A stretch of DNA of 64,000 bases from Megalonaias nervosa (Eukaryota; Mollusca; Bivalvia; Unionida; Unionidae): NCBI GenBank assembly GCA_016617855.1, contig JAECUM010011026.1, positions 26,143 through 90,142 of the forward strand. The letters run 5' to 3'. The notes under the pieces were generated by a model, which saw nothing but the letters and a program-made list of their open reading frames with translations, made no database searches and was not told where the DNA came from. Positions 26,730-40,300 of the stretch are shown in pieces. Both the position numbers and the translations under genes were made by a program. How positions within the stretch are numbered: position 1 is the stretch's first letter; the number at the start of each line of letters is the position of its first letter.

Positions 26730-28188
26730 ATATGACATAAAAGCATTTTAAAGCATAAAGAAATTAACAAATTAAGAACTGGGAATGGTGGAACTTAATA
26801 AGAACTCGGGTAAAAAAGTTGAACATATGATGGGCAGTTTTAGTCTGCCAAATTACTATCATGTTTTACCTCATCTGTTCAGATGCCCCAGAAAATTAAT
26901 CAAGATGGATATTAAAAGAAACAACTACTTCTTAAACTAGCAAGTTTTAAAAGAACTATTTTCACAAAACATGGAGGCTTTGCCACAGTGCCTGAAACAC
27001 AAAACTTAAACAGATGGATGGATGTACTTGTGGGTGGACAGACAAGGGTAAAAACATATGCCTCATCACTGTCACGGCAGGGATACAAAAACTTGTTGAA
27101 ATAAAATTTTCTGACCTTTGCAATAAATGGAATTAATTGCCTGCTTGGATAATCCTGTTAGGCCAGTTAAGCATTGCCAACAGACCTAAAGTTCCATAAA
27201 TAATGAACCCTGTAGAGTGTGAGATGTAAGATTTTACGACTTTGACATCTTTACAAACAGATATTATGGTTTTCCTCTGATGAATAGCAACACTGGACTC
27301 ATTGAGATTTCTTGGTAGATCAAAGGAAAATTAATAAGTCTGAGTAAAAGTGCTCTAACTAATTATGTTTGTATTTGATTGGCCTGTGCCAGTACTGTAG
27401 AAACTTTTTACTCTAAACAATAAGTTATTAGCATTTCAATTAAAAACAATATACGACTGTTTGAAATTGTCTGAAGAAAGCATATTCAGGTTTCTTAGTT
27501 TTGATGTGGGCTGGACAGATGGAATAATGGGATGATAGATGGACGAGTCCATTGGAAAAAACCAAACTAACATTCATTTGACAAAATGCTAATTATTTAC
27601 CTTTGTCAAATGTTCTTTTTCATAGCCTGAACTTTGTACCTGTATTATATAATGTTCTGTATCATGTGCCACTCCTAAATTATCAGAGATTTCAATCTGA
27701 CCAAGTTCACTTTAAAATTTTCATCTGGACTAGACCATAAAAAAATTTACCAATGCAGATTAAATTTGCAGTGTAGCCTAGTCAAGTTATCTCTTTACAA
27801 AGTGAGTCTACACTGTGAAGTAATGACTGTGTTTTCCAGAAGCTGCATGAATTTTGGCATTTATAATTCTTTTTACACAATAAAATATGTTACACATTAT
27901 ATTGGAAATGTATGGCTTTGTTTCACAATATAAATTTCTTTGGGAGTTATTCCTGTACAACTATGATTTCCAAACTGCTGTAAAACAGCAAATGCACTGT
28001 CATCTGCGTGATGATGTACTGGATTTGTGATTCACTGGAAATCTGCCATAGCTGTAAGATAGTTGAATTTTTGCTTAAAAAATCACAATATCCAGAAAAC
28101 ATCCAGTTTTGTTACTACACTGTGGTCTAAGACTGGAATGGATAAACATTTTTTAATGTGTGACATGAACTGATTGTTACAATTTACT
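26730..28188. other. SLC51A 3' region and intergenic
   Basis: AT-rich sequence between the two convergent host genes. AATAAA occurs at 27879-27884 and could end a longer transcript. No further gene is recognisable. Confidence 0.6.
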
Positions 28189-28506
28189 CAGTGGCATCAC
28201 TAGTGGGGTGCAGACTGCACCGGATGACACCATCAGAAAGGGTGACACCAAAATGACTGTCTATAAAATTTTTGAATTTTTGTGCAGGAAGGAGGTCCAT
28301 GGGGCAGACACCATGAGTTACCACACGTCTATAAAATTTTTGAATTTTTGTGCAGAAAGGGTGTCCATGAGGGTGACACCATGAGCTACTGCACATGACT
28401 GTCTATAAAATTTTTGAATTTTTGTGCAGGAAGGAGGTCCATGGGGGTGACACCATGAATTACCACACTGGGTGACACCAACTCTAGTGACGCCACTGAT
28501 TTACTC
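28189..28506. mobile_element. hAT-type MITE (CAGTGGC family), copy 2, internally triplicated
   Basis: Termini are CAGTGGCATCACTAG at 28189 and GTGACGCCACTG at 28498. ATTTACT flanks both sides (7 bp, or 8 bp with ATTTACTC if the first C belongs to the duplication). The internal 'tctataaaatttttgaattt' module occurs three times, against once in copy 1. Confidence 0.85.
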
Positions 28507-28655
28507 ATACTCACAATATCATTCACACATTTATCCCATTTAAATACTTGTTTTTCATAAAGTGTGTAAACAAAATTCATGTATTGATATGGACCTTAAT
28601 TGTACTATGAAAGACTGAGTAAGTCTGAGTATTCATTTGTTTATTTTATAAATTG

Positions 28656-31275
28656 TCAAAGGAAAACACCATGTATGTGTTTAACATGTGATGTATACAA
28701 GTCCCTCATATTCCAAAGTGTAAAGAAGTCCTCAAGTTCCTTTGCTGCATAGAAATCGATGACACAGAAATCTTGAAACCTGAAATAAAACAGATATCAC
28801 ATATATAAGATTTGTATATATCTGTATTTAAAGCCAATTTGCTTTTTGAAACTTTCTCATCACAAATGATGACAAAGCTGCTAATATTTTACCTTAATAG
28901 AAAACATATTGAAAAATATATGTATATTATGTATACAGTTTAACAGCATATCAGTGCCAATTAAAAATGCAGATTTAAAAATATAAACTTGCAAAAATAC
29001 ACTGGAAGAAAAACACTTCCAAATAAACATAAACATGCAGTCCTTCAAGACAAAAGGTTAGAACAGTTGTAATAAAAATATTAAGGTTATAAATGACTGA
29101 AAAAAAAAAATAAAGTGTACTATCTATGTTTGCTATATACCACATATTCCCTACTTAATGCTGGGGGGCAGTGTTATATTTTCCAAAGGGTGTGTGTGCT
29201 CTTATTAGAGCACAATAATGAAAGCTAAAGTTGTTCTTTTGGTGTACACTTATAATTACCACATTTACATAAGGGGTCTTTCTGCCACTGAATTCAGTCA
29301 TTGTAAATTTCAGCACAGTTAAAAGATTAATCGCTCAACACATTTTTCCGGTCAGCAGCTGGCTGAAGTAGAATTGGTAAGTCTGAACTTGCCACTTAGA
29401 TATTTTAACATGTTTAACACTACATGTGTGCCTGTGACTTTACATCAATATATAAACTGTAACAGTGTGATCAACTGAGACTGCTACAGCATTTTGTTGT
29501 AATCTTGGATCTGAAGCAGATGGGTATTGAAAAGCACAAGTCTTACACTGCCTCTTTTAAATATTCTGTTCTTACAAATGGGGAGGAGGGTGTTAATGAG
29601 ATTGGGGGCATTAATTAGGGAATATGTGGTAGTTTAAAGTTGCATCACTGGACAAAAGTACACTTCATGGACTGGATTCTAAAAATGCCATAAATTATGT
29701 TTTAGTTCTTCTCTTATGAAGTATCTCTGTCAATTAATAATAAAAAAAACTAATAATAAAAACTTTTGCACATGATGGGCCAACCAAACAATGAAGCAAA
29801 ACTGATGATGGATGCTGCCAAAGAAAGGATTGTAACCATTTCTACTGACCTACAGACCATGCTTTGTCTACTAAATAACATATCAACTGCAATAAAATTT
29901 TTGTTCTTTTTGTTAAAGATTTTGTTCTGAAATTTTGCATATTTATTATATCCTTCATAAATAGTCCAATTAATTAGTTTAACATTGTTGCTAAGGGTCA
30001 ATATCCAGCAGTATTGACCGGAATTAATTAAAAATATTCACTGCTTCTTTATATGGTAATTCTGTGCCCACGTTCGAAGAACTACTTTTGTCTACGTTGA
30101 AATAGAAATGGCAATGAATGATGACCTCATATAAAATTTTGTTCTCTCCAATGTATTGCTCAAGATGAGTCCAGAAGAGATAGATTATTTCTTCAACTGT
30201 TTGAGGAAGAGATAAAGGTGGAGGCAAGAGATTTACATGTACATCCAGGTCATATGGAAAGTTTCACTGAAAATCTGATAAAGCACAATACCAAAGCAGC
30301 GACACAACGAGATGTAAAAGATGTTCAGCAACATACTGACACCATTACCAGAGAATCGGCTGAGACTGATAATGTTTGGTATTGCTCTTTATACAATAGA
30401 TATAGCTCTCATCCAAAATGAAACTTTTTTTAAAAAAAAACATATCTGCTGTGGTCACCACCAAAATTAAATTAAAAAACCTAAGAATAGGTCTACATCC
30501 AATGATTTTAAAATTGAAAGAAAAAATGCCAACTGAAGAGACAGAGAGCGAGAGAGAAAGCAAGCGAGAGAGCGTGAGGGAGGGAGCATGTCATACTAAT
30601 ATTGGATACGATGTATCAATCAGCAGGTTCATAAGTATGTTCCATTTCACATAAACAGTACACTTTTATTCATTCTGAATAACATTGTTTTATCCCATAC
30701 TTGGAATTTTGTGAAACATAGTGACTTCAAAATGAATATCAATCCTTATTTTAAGGTATTACCCAAGACACAATAACATGGACACTGATAAAGGTTGCTG
30801 TTGAAAAGGCGAGACTTCAGAGTAGAATAATGAATTAACGTCAGGAAAACAACAGTTATCACACTCTCTAAAGCTGGAGTGCCACCAAATAAAACCCTGC
30901 AGATCACAGGACACAAAATATTTCATCAATCATGGCATACAATTCTAAACTAAGCGTACAGGAGCAGAAGGAATATTCTTCAATCATGACGTGCACTACT
31001 GTTCCAAATTTACCCTCCACAAGTACTTCTTCAGCCATGACAGTATCATCTAAAAACGATAAGTCACCCACAAAGACCACATTCAAGGAATTTTTTTCTG
31101 GCATGGTGGACTCAGGGTGAAAAGGTTGAGTCATAAGTTGATCAATGCTATGTGCACTTAAACAATGCATTTAACCCCACTTCCTCTAGTCAATCAACTG
31201 TAATATTAGCACCAGCAACTGGTATGGGCAGCAATGGACTAGACCCAATGGAGAAATAAATCAGGTACCAGCATT

Positions 31276-31328
<53 letters not shown>

Positions 31329-34300
31329 TAGTTCTGCTTACTCTGAAGATGTAACTTGACATGCTTTGTTTTAATTATTTCATTTAATTTTCCTTTTAAT
31401 ACTTGCAGTGGTCTACCACCACAAAAGTTGTGATGCCTAATTTTCATTTCAATTCTTTTTTGTCCTCAGGCCATGTGACCCAGTATACAGGTCTAATTTT
31501 TTTAAATTTAAATCTGAGTCACATCCCTGAACTTAAAACTGACCTCCGAGGCCTGTGGATCTATAATTTGTGACTAATTTTAGTAAGACCATAAAGTTAC
31601 CTTTATTAATAATGCAAACTATATTTGTTAAAAGAGAATGGACACTATGACAATGGGTATGGAGAATTTTAAATTCCTTCAAGCCAAAAATGTGTACTGG
31701 CAACCTTAGTAACACAGGTCTATCTAGGAAGAGTGATTTACTATCAGTCATTACCCACTGTGGAACCTAGCAAACCTGAGGTTACAAAAAAATTCTCATT
31801 CTCAAAACTCGGATAAGTATGACTGGTTAATGTCTGAGCCCTGCTGAACAATCAGACATCAGATTTTGGAGCTAAATTGGAGTTGTTGCATGAGAATGTT
31901 TTTATAACTTCAGGGCCAAGAATACCATTATTTGACTGTTTTAGCAACTGAACCTTTAACAAATAGTTTCAGGATTAAGGATTCTATTCCTATTTTAGTT
32001 TCTTATGACAGACAAATAAGTACATTAAATTAACATTCAACCTTGCCTCGTATTTGGGTCTAACATCTTCTGTTCTGAAAGCACAGATAACATTCTTTCT
32101 TTACATCCCTGTCCTCTGGAGTCCACATCTACATTCACACTTCGCTGTCGATTTACATACTCCTAATAAATAGAGACATACATCACATTAGAACATTTAT
32201 TTAATAAAATCCAGTCACTCTGTGCATTTAAGCATGAAATTTTTATAAAATTCTATTAATTCTTTTTAGCTGACCTGGCAATAAAAATTTGTGCTGTACT
32301 GAAGATGCTAAACACATACAAATTTTCATGAGTGTAGGTGAAAGCAAGATACTGAAAACAAACAAAAAGCTGAAAATACAAGTCATTCAAGCTTGAAAGT
32401 GATATCAGTGACCTACTTTTTATATGGCTTAGTTAGTACTGTTCTGATGCATCCACAATCTCATTGTTGAGGTGAAATAGGCCCCAAGAAGAAAAGTTTG
32501 TAATGAACTGTAATGAAAATACAACAGTCAAAAGGGCAATACAATTAGGTTCCAGTGAACTTGCTTTTTGTACAGCTGAGTTAAACTCTCAGGGACCAAT
32601 GAACTTGCTTTTGTACAGCTGAGTTAAACTCTCAGGGAACTTGATTTTGTACAGCTGAATTAAACTCTCAGGGAACTTGATTTTGTACAGCTGAGTTAAA
32701 CTCTCGGGGACAATTCACATGCAGTTTTCATGAGTGGAGGTGAAATTATCATTACATGTACTGAAGATTTAAAATGAAAATATCACTTGGGTATTAAACT
32801 GGATCACCATGAACTAATCTGGATATGGAAGGATTTCTTGCCTTGAAATGCATCCACATACCAATGTTAATGACTGTAGGTAAATTCAATACAATATATT
32901 GTTGATGTTCCAAATCAAAGTCACTCAAAGTGTTAAAAATTTATCACAATCGTAGTTTTTGGTACTGTTTATTTACTCTTATCCAGGTGCATTTACGTTT
33001 CTATTTTCTAGAGAAAAGGAATCATTTTTGTCAAAGATATTGAGAGTGAAATGAAAAAATAACTGAAAATACAAAACTCAGGCATTAAAATTGAGTCAAA
33101 CCAACCTAGTTTGGTTGGCTTGAGCTATTCTTATTGAAGGCATGCATATACAAATTTTCATGGAAGCAGATGAAATAAACCGATATTTTGAGGATGTAAT
33201 AAATGAACAGCTGAAAATACTGAAAGTCACCCAAATGTGAAAAATTATATCAAAGTTACACAGTTTTCTATGAAAGAGTTTTTGGAATTGTAACAAGGAT
33301 GTACTATATGAGAGTGGTCAAACTACAGGCCCATGGGTCATTTTTTGTGGCCTGTGCTCATACAAAAAATCAGTTCTATAATTATAGTTTAATTATTATA
33401 TGTATGTAGGTAGGTAGGTAGGTAGGTAGGTAGGTATGTATGCACCCACAGATCATTTGTTCCTGATAAAACACTGGATGACTAAAGATGGACGAACTAT
33501 ATATCTATGTATGTGTGTATGCATGGCCCATGAACTTTACATTTTTTGCTCCAAGTGGACCATGGCGTTGAAGATGTTGGACCACCCTGTATTATATAAT
33601 TAAAAAAAGTTTTCCTGATCTCCCTAATTTAACATTGTATGTTAGACATGACCTTGTCCAAAACTGAGTTCATTTCTGCTTGACCTGAATAGACTTTTTT
33701 ATTTTATTCAGTGTAAACAACTAATACATGGCTAAATTATTCTCTATGTGTATGGGATTAAAATCAATATTATTATTAATATAAGTAATCATGTTTAATT
33801 GGGTCTAAGTCTGGGTTCTGGAATTTCCTGAGTGTATTTTACATAATCCATGTTATGGTTTTTATTTTGTAAATAACAGGATCATTCTAGGTTTAAGTTT
33901 AGATTAGGTAATAGTTTTTTTTTTTTTTTAGAAAATGCTAATTGTGACCTGAGGTCAAGTAGAGAACTATATAATCTTGTAACTAAGAGGATTTTTTAGT
34001 CATGCTTTAAGACCTAGCACTTTTAAGTTGTGTTATATGTTGTGTCCAGTATTCCATATTTGGGCTGGAAATTTTATTTCTTCAAATTATTGAATTCAAG
34101 TGATTTATTTTCTCTGGAAAAACAAAAGTGCTCTTATAAAATTCTTGGATAGAGACATTCACTAGAATTTATAGCGAATTCAGACCTGGAATTATATTAC
34201 TGTAATTTAACAAAAGACTGTTGACACATCAACAGTCTATAAGCTACCACAGACACATCATAGCCTTCAGTTTTTTTGAATTATTCTGGACTAATACTTA

Positions 34301-37300
34301 ATTTTATTCAGGACATTAAATTACTAGGACTCGTGTCTGTAATTCCTGGATTTTTTTGGGATTTAATTCACAATTCCTTAAGTTCTTTTTTCTCATTTTC
34401 ATTTTGTATTCTTGGAAAATAAATTATTTGTTGAATTCTACAAAGCTTGTTGCCTTTCACTCTTCCCTGTTACTCTTTTTAAGAGCAATAGTCTCATAAC
34501 ACAATACTAACTGGAGAAGGGAATTTTAAAAATTGAACTGGTACTTTCAGTCAGGGAAAGGAATGCAATACAACAGAAGCAGTAATGTATTATTGCTTTT
34601 CTATAAAAAACTGAGACCTGAACATTGCATCGCAATCACAAAGTTTTGAACGGTTTAAAGAATCTCACTAAGATGCATCCCAGTTTTCATGAGTGTACCT
34701 GAAATAGTGTCTAAAGTGTATGAAACAAATAAAATAAAAATTTCACTTGAATGTTAAAGTTGCATCACAATGACCTAGTTTTGCTATGGTTCAGTTACCC
34801 TCTTAGAGAGATCTCTTCTACCTGATATGCATCTACATACCAATTTTCATGAGTGTAGGTTAAATAGGGACCAAGATATTGATGGTCTAACACTTGAGCA
34901 CCTGATATTATAAAAGTTACTCAAATGTGTTATATAGTTCAGTGGCCTAGTTGTGACGGAGTTACTATCCCTGAGAAACATCAACATACATTTTTGGTAA
35001 GTGATGGTGAAATAAGGTCCAAAATATGTCATAATGAACAAATAAACACATGAACAAACATTAGCAAAGTACTATATACCCTCTAAATACCATCCATACT
35101 TGCTTGTAAGACTGAGTCCAACTGCAAACTGCACCGAAACAGATCTGTTGTCACATAATGCATCTGGGTCTGTGCAGTTTGTTAGGAGTAATCAGTACAT
35201 CAAAAAACATTGACCCTCATCTGCAGGTGCATTATGCTACAGCAGATCAAGATCTTCATTTCTGCAGTTTGACTCAACTTATAAGTTAGTATATATGGTA
35301 TGTATCTTGCTAAATATGCAAATCTGATGTCTCAACAATACAAGCAACTTAAGACATACGCAAATCTGATATCTCAACAATACAAGCAACTTAAGACAAA
35401 TTTTCAGTAAACCATGGTAAGTATAAACTAGTTATGTTAACTTATTTTCAAGAGCTACATCATGAGAGTGTACTGAAATGTCAATTATCTTGTAAATTAT
35501 TACCTTAATGTCGTGATGGTAACCCTGCAGTACAATCAGTATCAGCCTATCCAAAAATATTAACCGTCCTGTCAAATTTAAATCCTCTGTCCATTTCATT
35601 ATTGTCTTTATGTATCTATTTTTTGATCTCATATGATCTAAGTGTAAAAGAGCCATCCACATTAGGTTTTCATCCAGGTTGTTATGGTTACCATTTTCAG
35701 CTAAATTACAAGAATCCAATGCTTGGAATACTACTTCTTTCCTCTCCTCAAGTTGCTCCTGGATTGCATTTAAAATCTCACAAATCAGTGGACTGCCAAT
35801 ATATGGTTCTACTTGTCTGTGAACATCTTTTTTAACCTCTACCAGAATATTTCGATGTATTTTGTCACTAATCATGGAAATGACTGGAAGTTCTTCAGGG
35901 TAATTGCTTGTGATGTGCAACACAACCTGTACATCAATTCTAGTGGCACCTGACTTTTTTCTCTCTTCTGAATTGTTAAAGTCTCTATTTACATGTAGCA
36001 GAACTTTTACTTCATTTCCTGCAAATAGAAAGGTATACGTCATATATAAAGGTAACAGCTAACATACACACACACACATTATCAGGGTGGTAAATAGATA
36101 GTGAAATTTGAAAACCACCCATTCCAGAGAGAACTGGAGGTACTTCTTGTGAGGAAGACAAATTGGGGTGTGCCTGGTAAGAAGGGGGTCTTAATCCAAT
36201 TCTTGTCCCTGTACTGGCAGGGTTCCAATGACTAGTGACCAGTACCCACAGACTGGTGACTGGTACCAGGTGACTACTGACCATATATATTTACTGGTGA
36301 CCCACCACTGACAATAAATATTTATATTTTATCAGTTATTTTAATTATGATATTTGTATGGAGATGGACTTTGCAGACTTTCCAGTCTTAATCATTAAGC
36401 TAAACAGTGTGTTATGACTCTATGATCCTAAAGTAAGTAGCAGAAAAAAGCAAAAACCCACAAGTTTGGTAAAATTCAACAAATATTTCATTTCCCAAGA
36501 ATACAAAGTGAAAAATTTTAAGGAATTACCAATATTGTGAGCTAAATCCAAAACAGTCCTAAAAGTTCTATCACAAGTCCAAAAATATAGTGTTCCGAAC
36601 TTATTCCATAATTGAATGTGCTGATGTGTCAGTAGCCTTGAATAGTTGATGTGCGAACAATCTTGGTTTATCACAACGATATAATCCATAATGTCCTTGA
36701 ATGAATTCACAATAATCCGAAAATTGTGATTTAATCCAAAAGCTAATAAGTACTTTGTAATTCCACTGAAAGATTTAATAAATAAATTCTCTCAAATTAT
36801 AATTGAACATAACTGACCGCTCCGGTGGCCTAGTGGTTAGAGCGTCCGCCTCGGATGCGGGAGGTCGTGGGTTCGATCCCCGGCTGAGTCATACCAAAGA
36901 CTTACAAAAATGGTACTAACAGCTGCCTCACTTGGTGCTCAGCATTAAGAGGTTAGTGTTAGGACTGGTCGGCCTGGTGTCGGGATAATGTGACTGGGTG
37001 GGACATCATGCTACATGTCTGCGGCATGATGCCCCAGTGCTAGACATCACTATAAACTGCCACACTGCAGACATCGTAACGATATGACTGAAAAATTGTT
37101 AAAGCTACGTTAAAAATCCAACACACAACAACAACAACAACACTGAACATAACTAAAATTGATTCCACAAAAAATACCATGTTAAAATTGGAATAAATAT
37201 TTCTGTTGATCACAACCTATATATAAAAATCTAAGACACAATAAGAGGACCAGGATGTGGGTCATCAAATTTGTGAACAAGGTCAGGACTGTTTACTTAA

Positions 37301-40300
37301 GTTTTAACAAACTAGCTAAGATCATGCTGATCATGGTGGTTCCAGGGGAAAAACCAATGTAAATCCAAATAAAAGTGTTGTTTACAAATGATCATTATCT
37401 TAAAGTATAATCTACAGATAAGGACAAAAAGTTAGCAAAGTAATATGTTTTAACAAAATGACCCCTAAAATCTACAATCATGGACAAATGTTAAACACAC
37501 TATAGATATACAGTGTGATAGATACAGAAAAATGTTATGATATAGAAAAACATGATTAAAAAAGGTTTACAGTTCTGTTCACGGCTGTTTTATCTTTCAG
37601 TTTATGGTCTTTAACCTACACATATCTCTCTCTTCCTTAAAAATCTAGCTATTTCAGTCATCTATCTAACCATTTATCCATTTTGTACAAGCATGTCAGC
37701 CTTTGTTCTTCTAATTATATCTGCATTCTAACCCTTTTTTCTCCTCTTATACATATATCTGCATACACTTTTTAACACATCTTTTCTGATGGCTTTAATT
37801 ATCATATTTTAACTGCAAAGCTAAAAAGAAAACGAAACCTCTATATTGTTAAATAAATAGAATGTGATTTACTTAAAACAGTCTGTATGTTGTTTCACCA
37901 TATATTTTTACTGCAGTTGTAATTTTGTATTCTGATATTTTAGTGCCAGCTCAAATCCACTAGAGGAAATTCAATTTCCAGTCAGCTGGCCCTGAGCAAT
38001 CTGACTTTTATAAAATCTGCAAAGCCCTGACCCCTGACCCCTGACCCAAGAGTTCGGAATAATAACAATATAATACAAATCACATGATTGCTTGGGAAGG
38101 GTGATGTCTGAAGGGCAATGCTGAAAAGCTAACAACAATTGCCTATAAACTCAAGATAGCTAATTGAACAAACGATATACAATGAACTGAGGGTACAACA
38201 TGCAAGAATACTGAAAAACCATAGATGCATGATGCGAGTTGTAGGCATGAGCTGAATGCAAACAAGTTGAATATTTATGAATGAAGCAATACTCGATGTA
38301 CATTATTATATTCAAGATATAAGTACAACTTGATGAATTAAATAAACAAAGACTTTTTCAAAAAAAAAAACTGTGTTAAAAAAACAATGACTTCAGTCAA
38401 AATAGCAGTAAATCTTTTATATGATCCATAGGAAGTCATATAACTTCAAACAGTCCTTGATAATCCCCTGCCATACAATTAGATGTCATTTTGTTGAGGA
38501 ATTACAGTGAAACCTGTCTTGAAAGACCACTGCTATGTGAGACCACCTGTCTTGAGACCATATTCTCAATGCACAAATTAAATGATTATATAGCATCGTG
38601 ACCTGTTATGAGAGACCACCTCTCTTGAGAGACCATAATCTTTTGACAGAGACCCAGATTTGCCATCGCATAATGTGCCAGCAGATCTGGGTCTGTGCAG
38701 TTTGTTTGGAACAATCAGTTGAACAAACAACATATACCCTGGTCTGCAGGCACATTATGCTATGGCAGATCAGGATCTTGTTTGCAGTTTGACTCGATTT
38801 ATAAACCATAACTTCCAACAGTCCTTGATAATCCTTGACCATACAGTTAGGCACTGCATTGCTGAGGAAATAATTAATGCAATTAGGGTCTTATTTGAGA
38901 GCTGCTTTGACATTTGGGCAAGTACTAACTGGGGGCTACTGATTGTACATTGATTAAAAAGGTGTCAATGTGTATAAGGCCTTTTATTTAGTATTGGTAT
39001 ATGACTAACAATATGCTTTTCAGCCAATCCTATGGGACAGATACCCAAAATTTTAAATGCTTCATTTTCACTTCAAATTCTTTTATGGATCAGTGGTCTT
39101 GTATCTCATCTTCAATAAAATAACAGCTGGAAGATAACTGTAAGTTTTCCTTTCCAAAACATAACTTGTCAGAGCATTGCTATCATTAACTTGTAACTCA
39201 CATAACAGGACGGGCAAATTAGATATTTAACTGATGATTTTTTTTAGTATCTGGATAATAATTAACATAAATCTGTTACAACTACATAATGAATAAAAGC
39301 AGCATCTTTATGCTTAAGATGTATATAAAATGTGTCCATTTATCATGTAATCATAATCCATCAAGTAGCAACTTCAAACATTACATTAAGAATTTACAAA
39401 TATTCTCATGTGAAACACTTCATATTTTTAAGATGTTAGTGATCATTTGCAATTAGCACAAAACAACAAAAGATACATCACTGTTTCATGTTCCATTAAT
39501 CTGGTATTAAACTTTATTATGGTAGAAAATGTAACTTATGTAACAAGGATAGACAAACAAAATATTATTTCTCTATTTAAAATTCATAAAATATTTGGGA
39601 GCTAGTGATTGACAGGTCTGGTGCTGGAAGTAGCTACACCACATCTGTTGGTAATATTTTGTATTCAGCTTCTTCATGCCCTTAATTTGCCAACTTTCTT
39701 GACAAATTTGGCTGCCAATGGTAATTTTGATGTAATCTAAAATCAGAAATATTTTTTACAATGTATTAATTATTTAATATGTTGGGTCTGTAATGTATTA
39801 GTTCATGTACTTTAAAATACTGACATAGTCCTAGATTTATATTTTGTTGCATTATTGTCATTTGCAATATATAATATTGATTCTTTATGCACATCTTGGC
39901 TTATATGTATGCTCAGTGGCATGTGAACTTGACTAGGGTAACTTCTGAACTAAGCACCTGATGTCAGAGGAAACTTTTTGGTCCTTATGGTTGATCTGAT
40001 GTTGCTATGAAGTCTCCTGACAGTACACAATCCATGTAAATTCTTTCAAGATCTGATTTTAAGCAAAGCAATATAGTAGCAGAGGAGGTGAACAGACCAT
40101 TTTTGTTCGAGACCTTATTTATGAAAAATAAGCCTTCCTATGAAAAGGAAATCTTAAGGTCAATAACGTTAAACCACAACCTAGTTAGCTCATTTTGTTA
40201 CTTTTCTCTGACGCGCGTTTTTATTTGTTTCGTTTACGCGCTGGTCACTCAACGCTGGTCGTTCACCTCCTCTGCTGCTGTAATTAACCAAAGATTTTAT

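Larger units (their letters stand above)
32163..35503 (-). other. RWDD3 intron 2
   Basis: Non-coding. It contains about four short tandem units with 'tgtacagctgagttaaactc' at 32555-32706, a GTAG tract at about 33408-33434, family A copy 4 at 33640-34505, and a palindromic repeat at 35110-35285. Confidence 0.65.

Noticed and set aside
30904..31170. 88-codon - strand ORF as an extra RWDD3 exon
   Set aside because: Exons 3 and 4 already join in phase and match the family C-terminus, leaving no place for it.
36815..36890. Functional tRNA gene
   Set aside because: The tRNA-like part is the head of a SINE with a long body, tail and target duplication. The same holds at 61370 and probably 47497.
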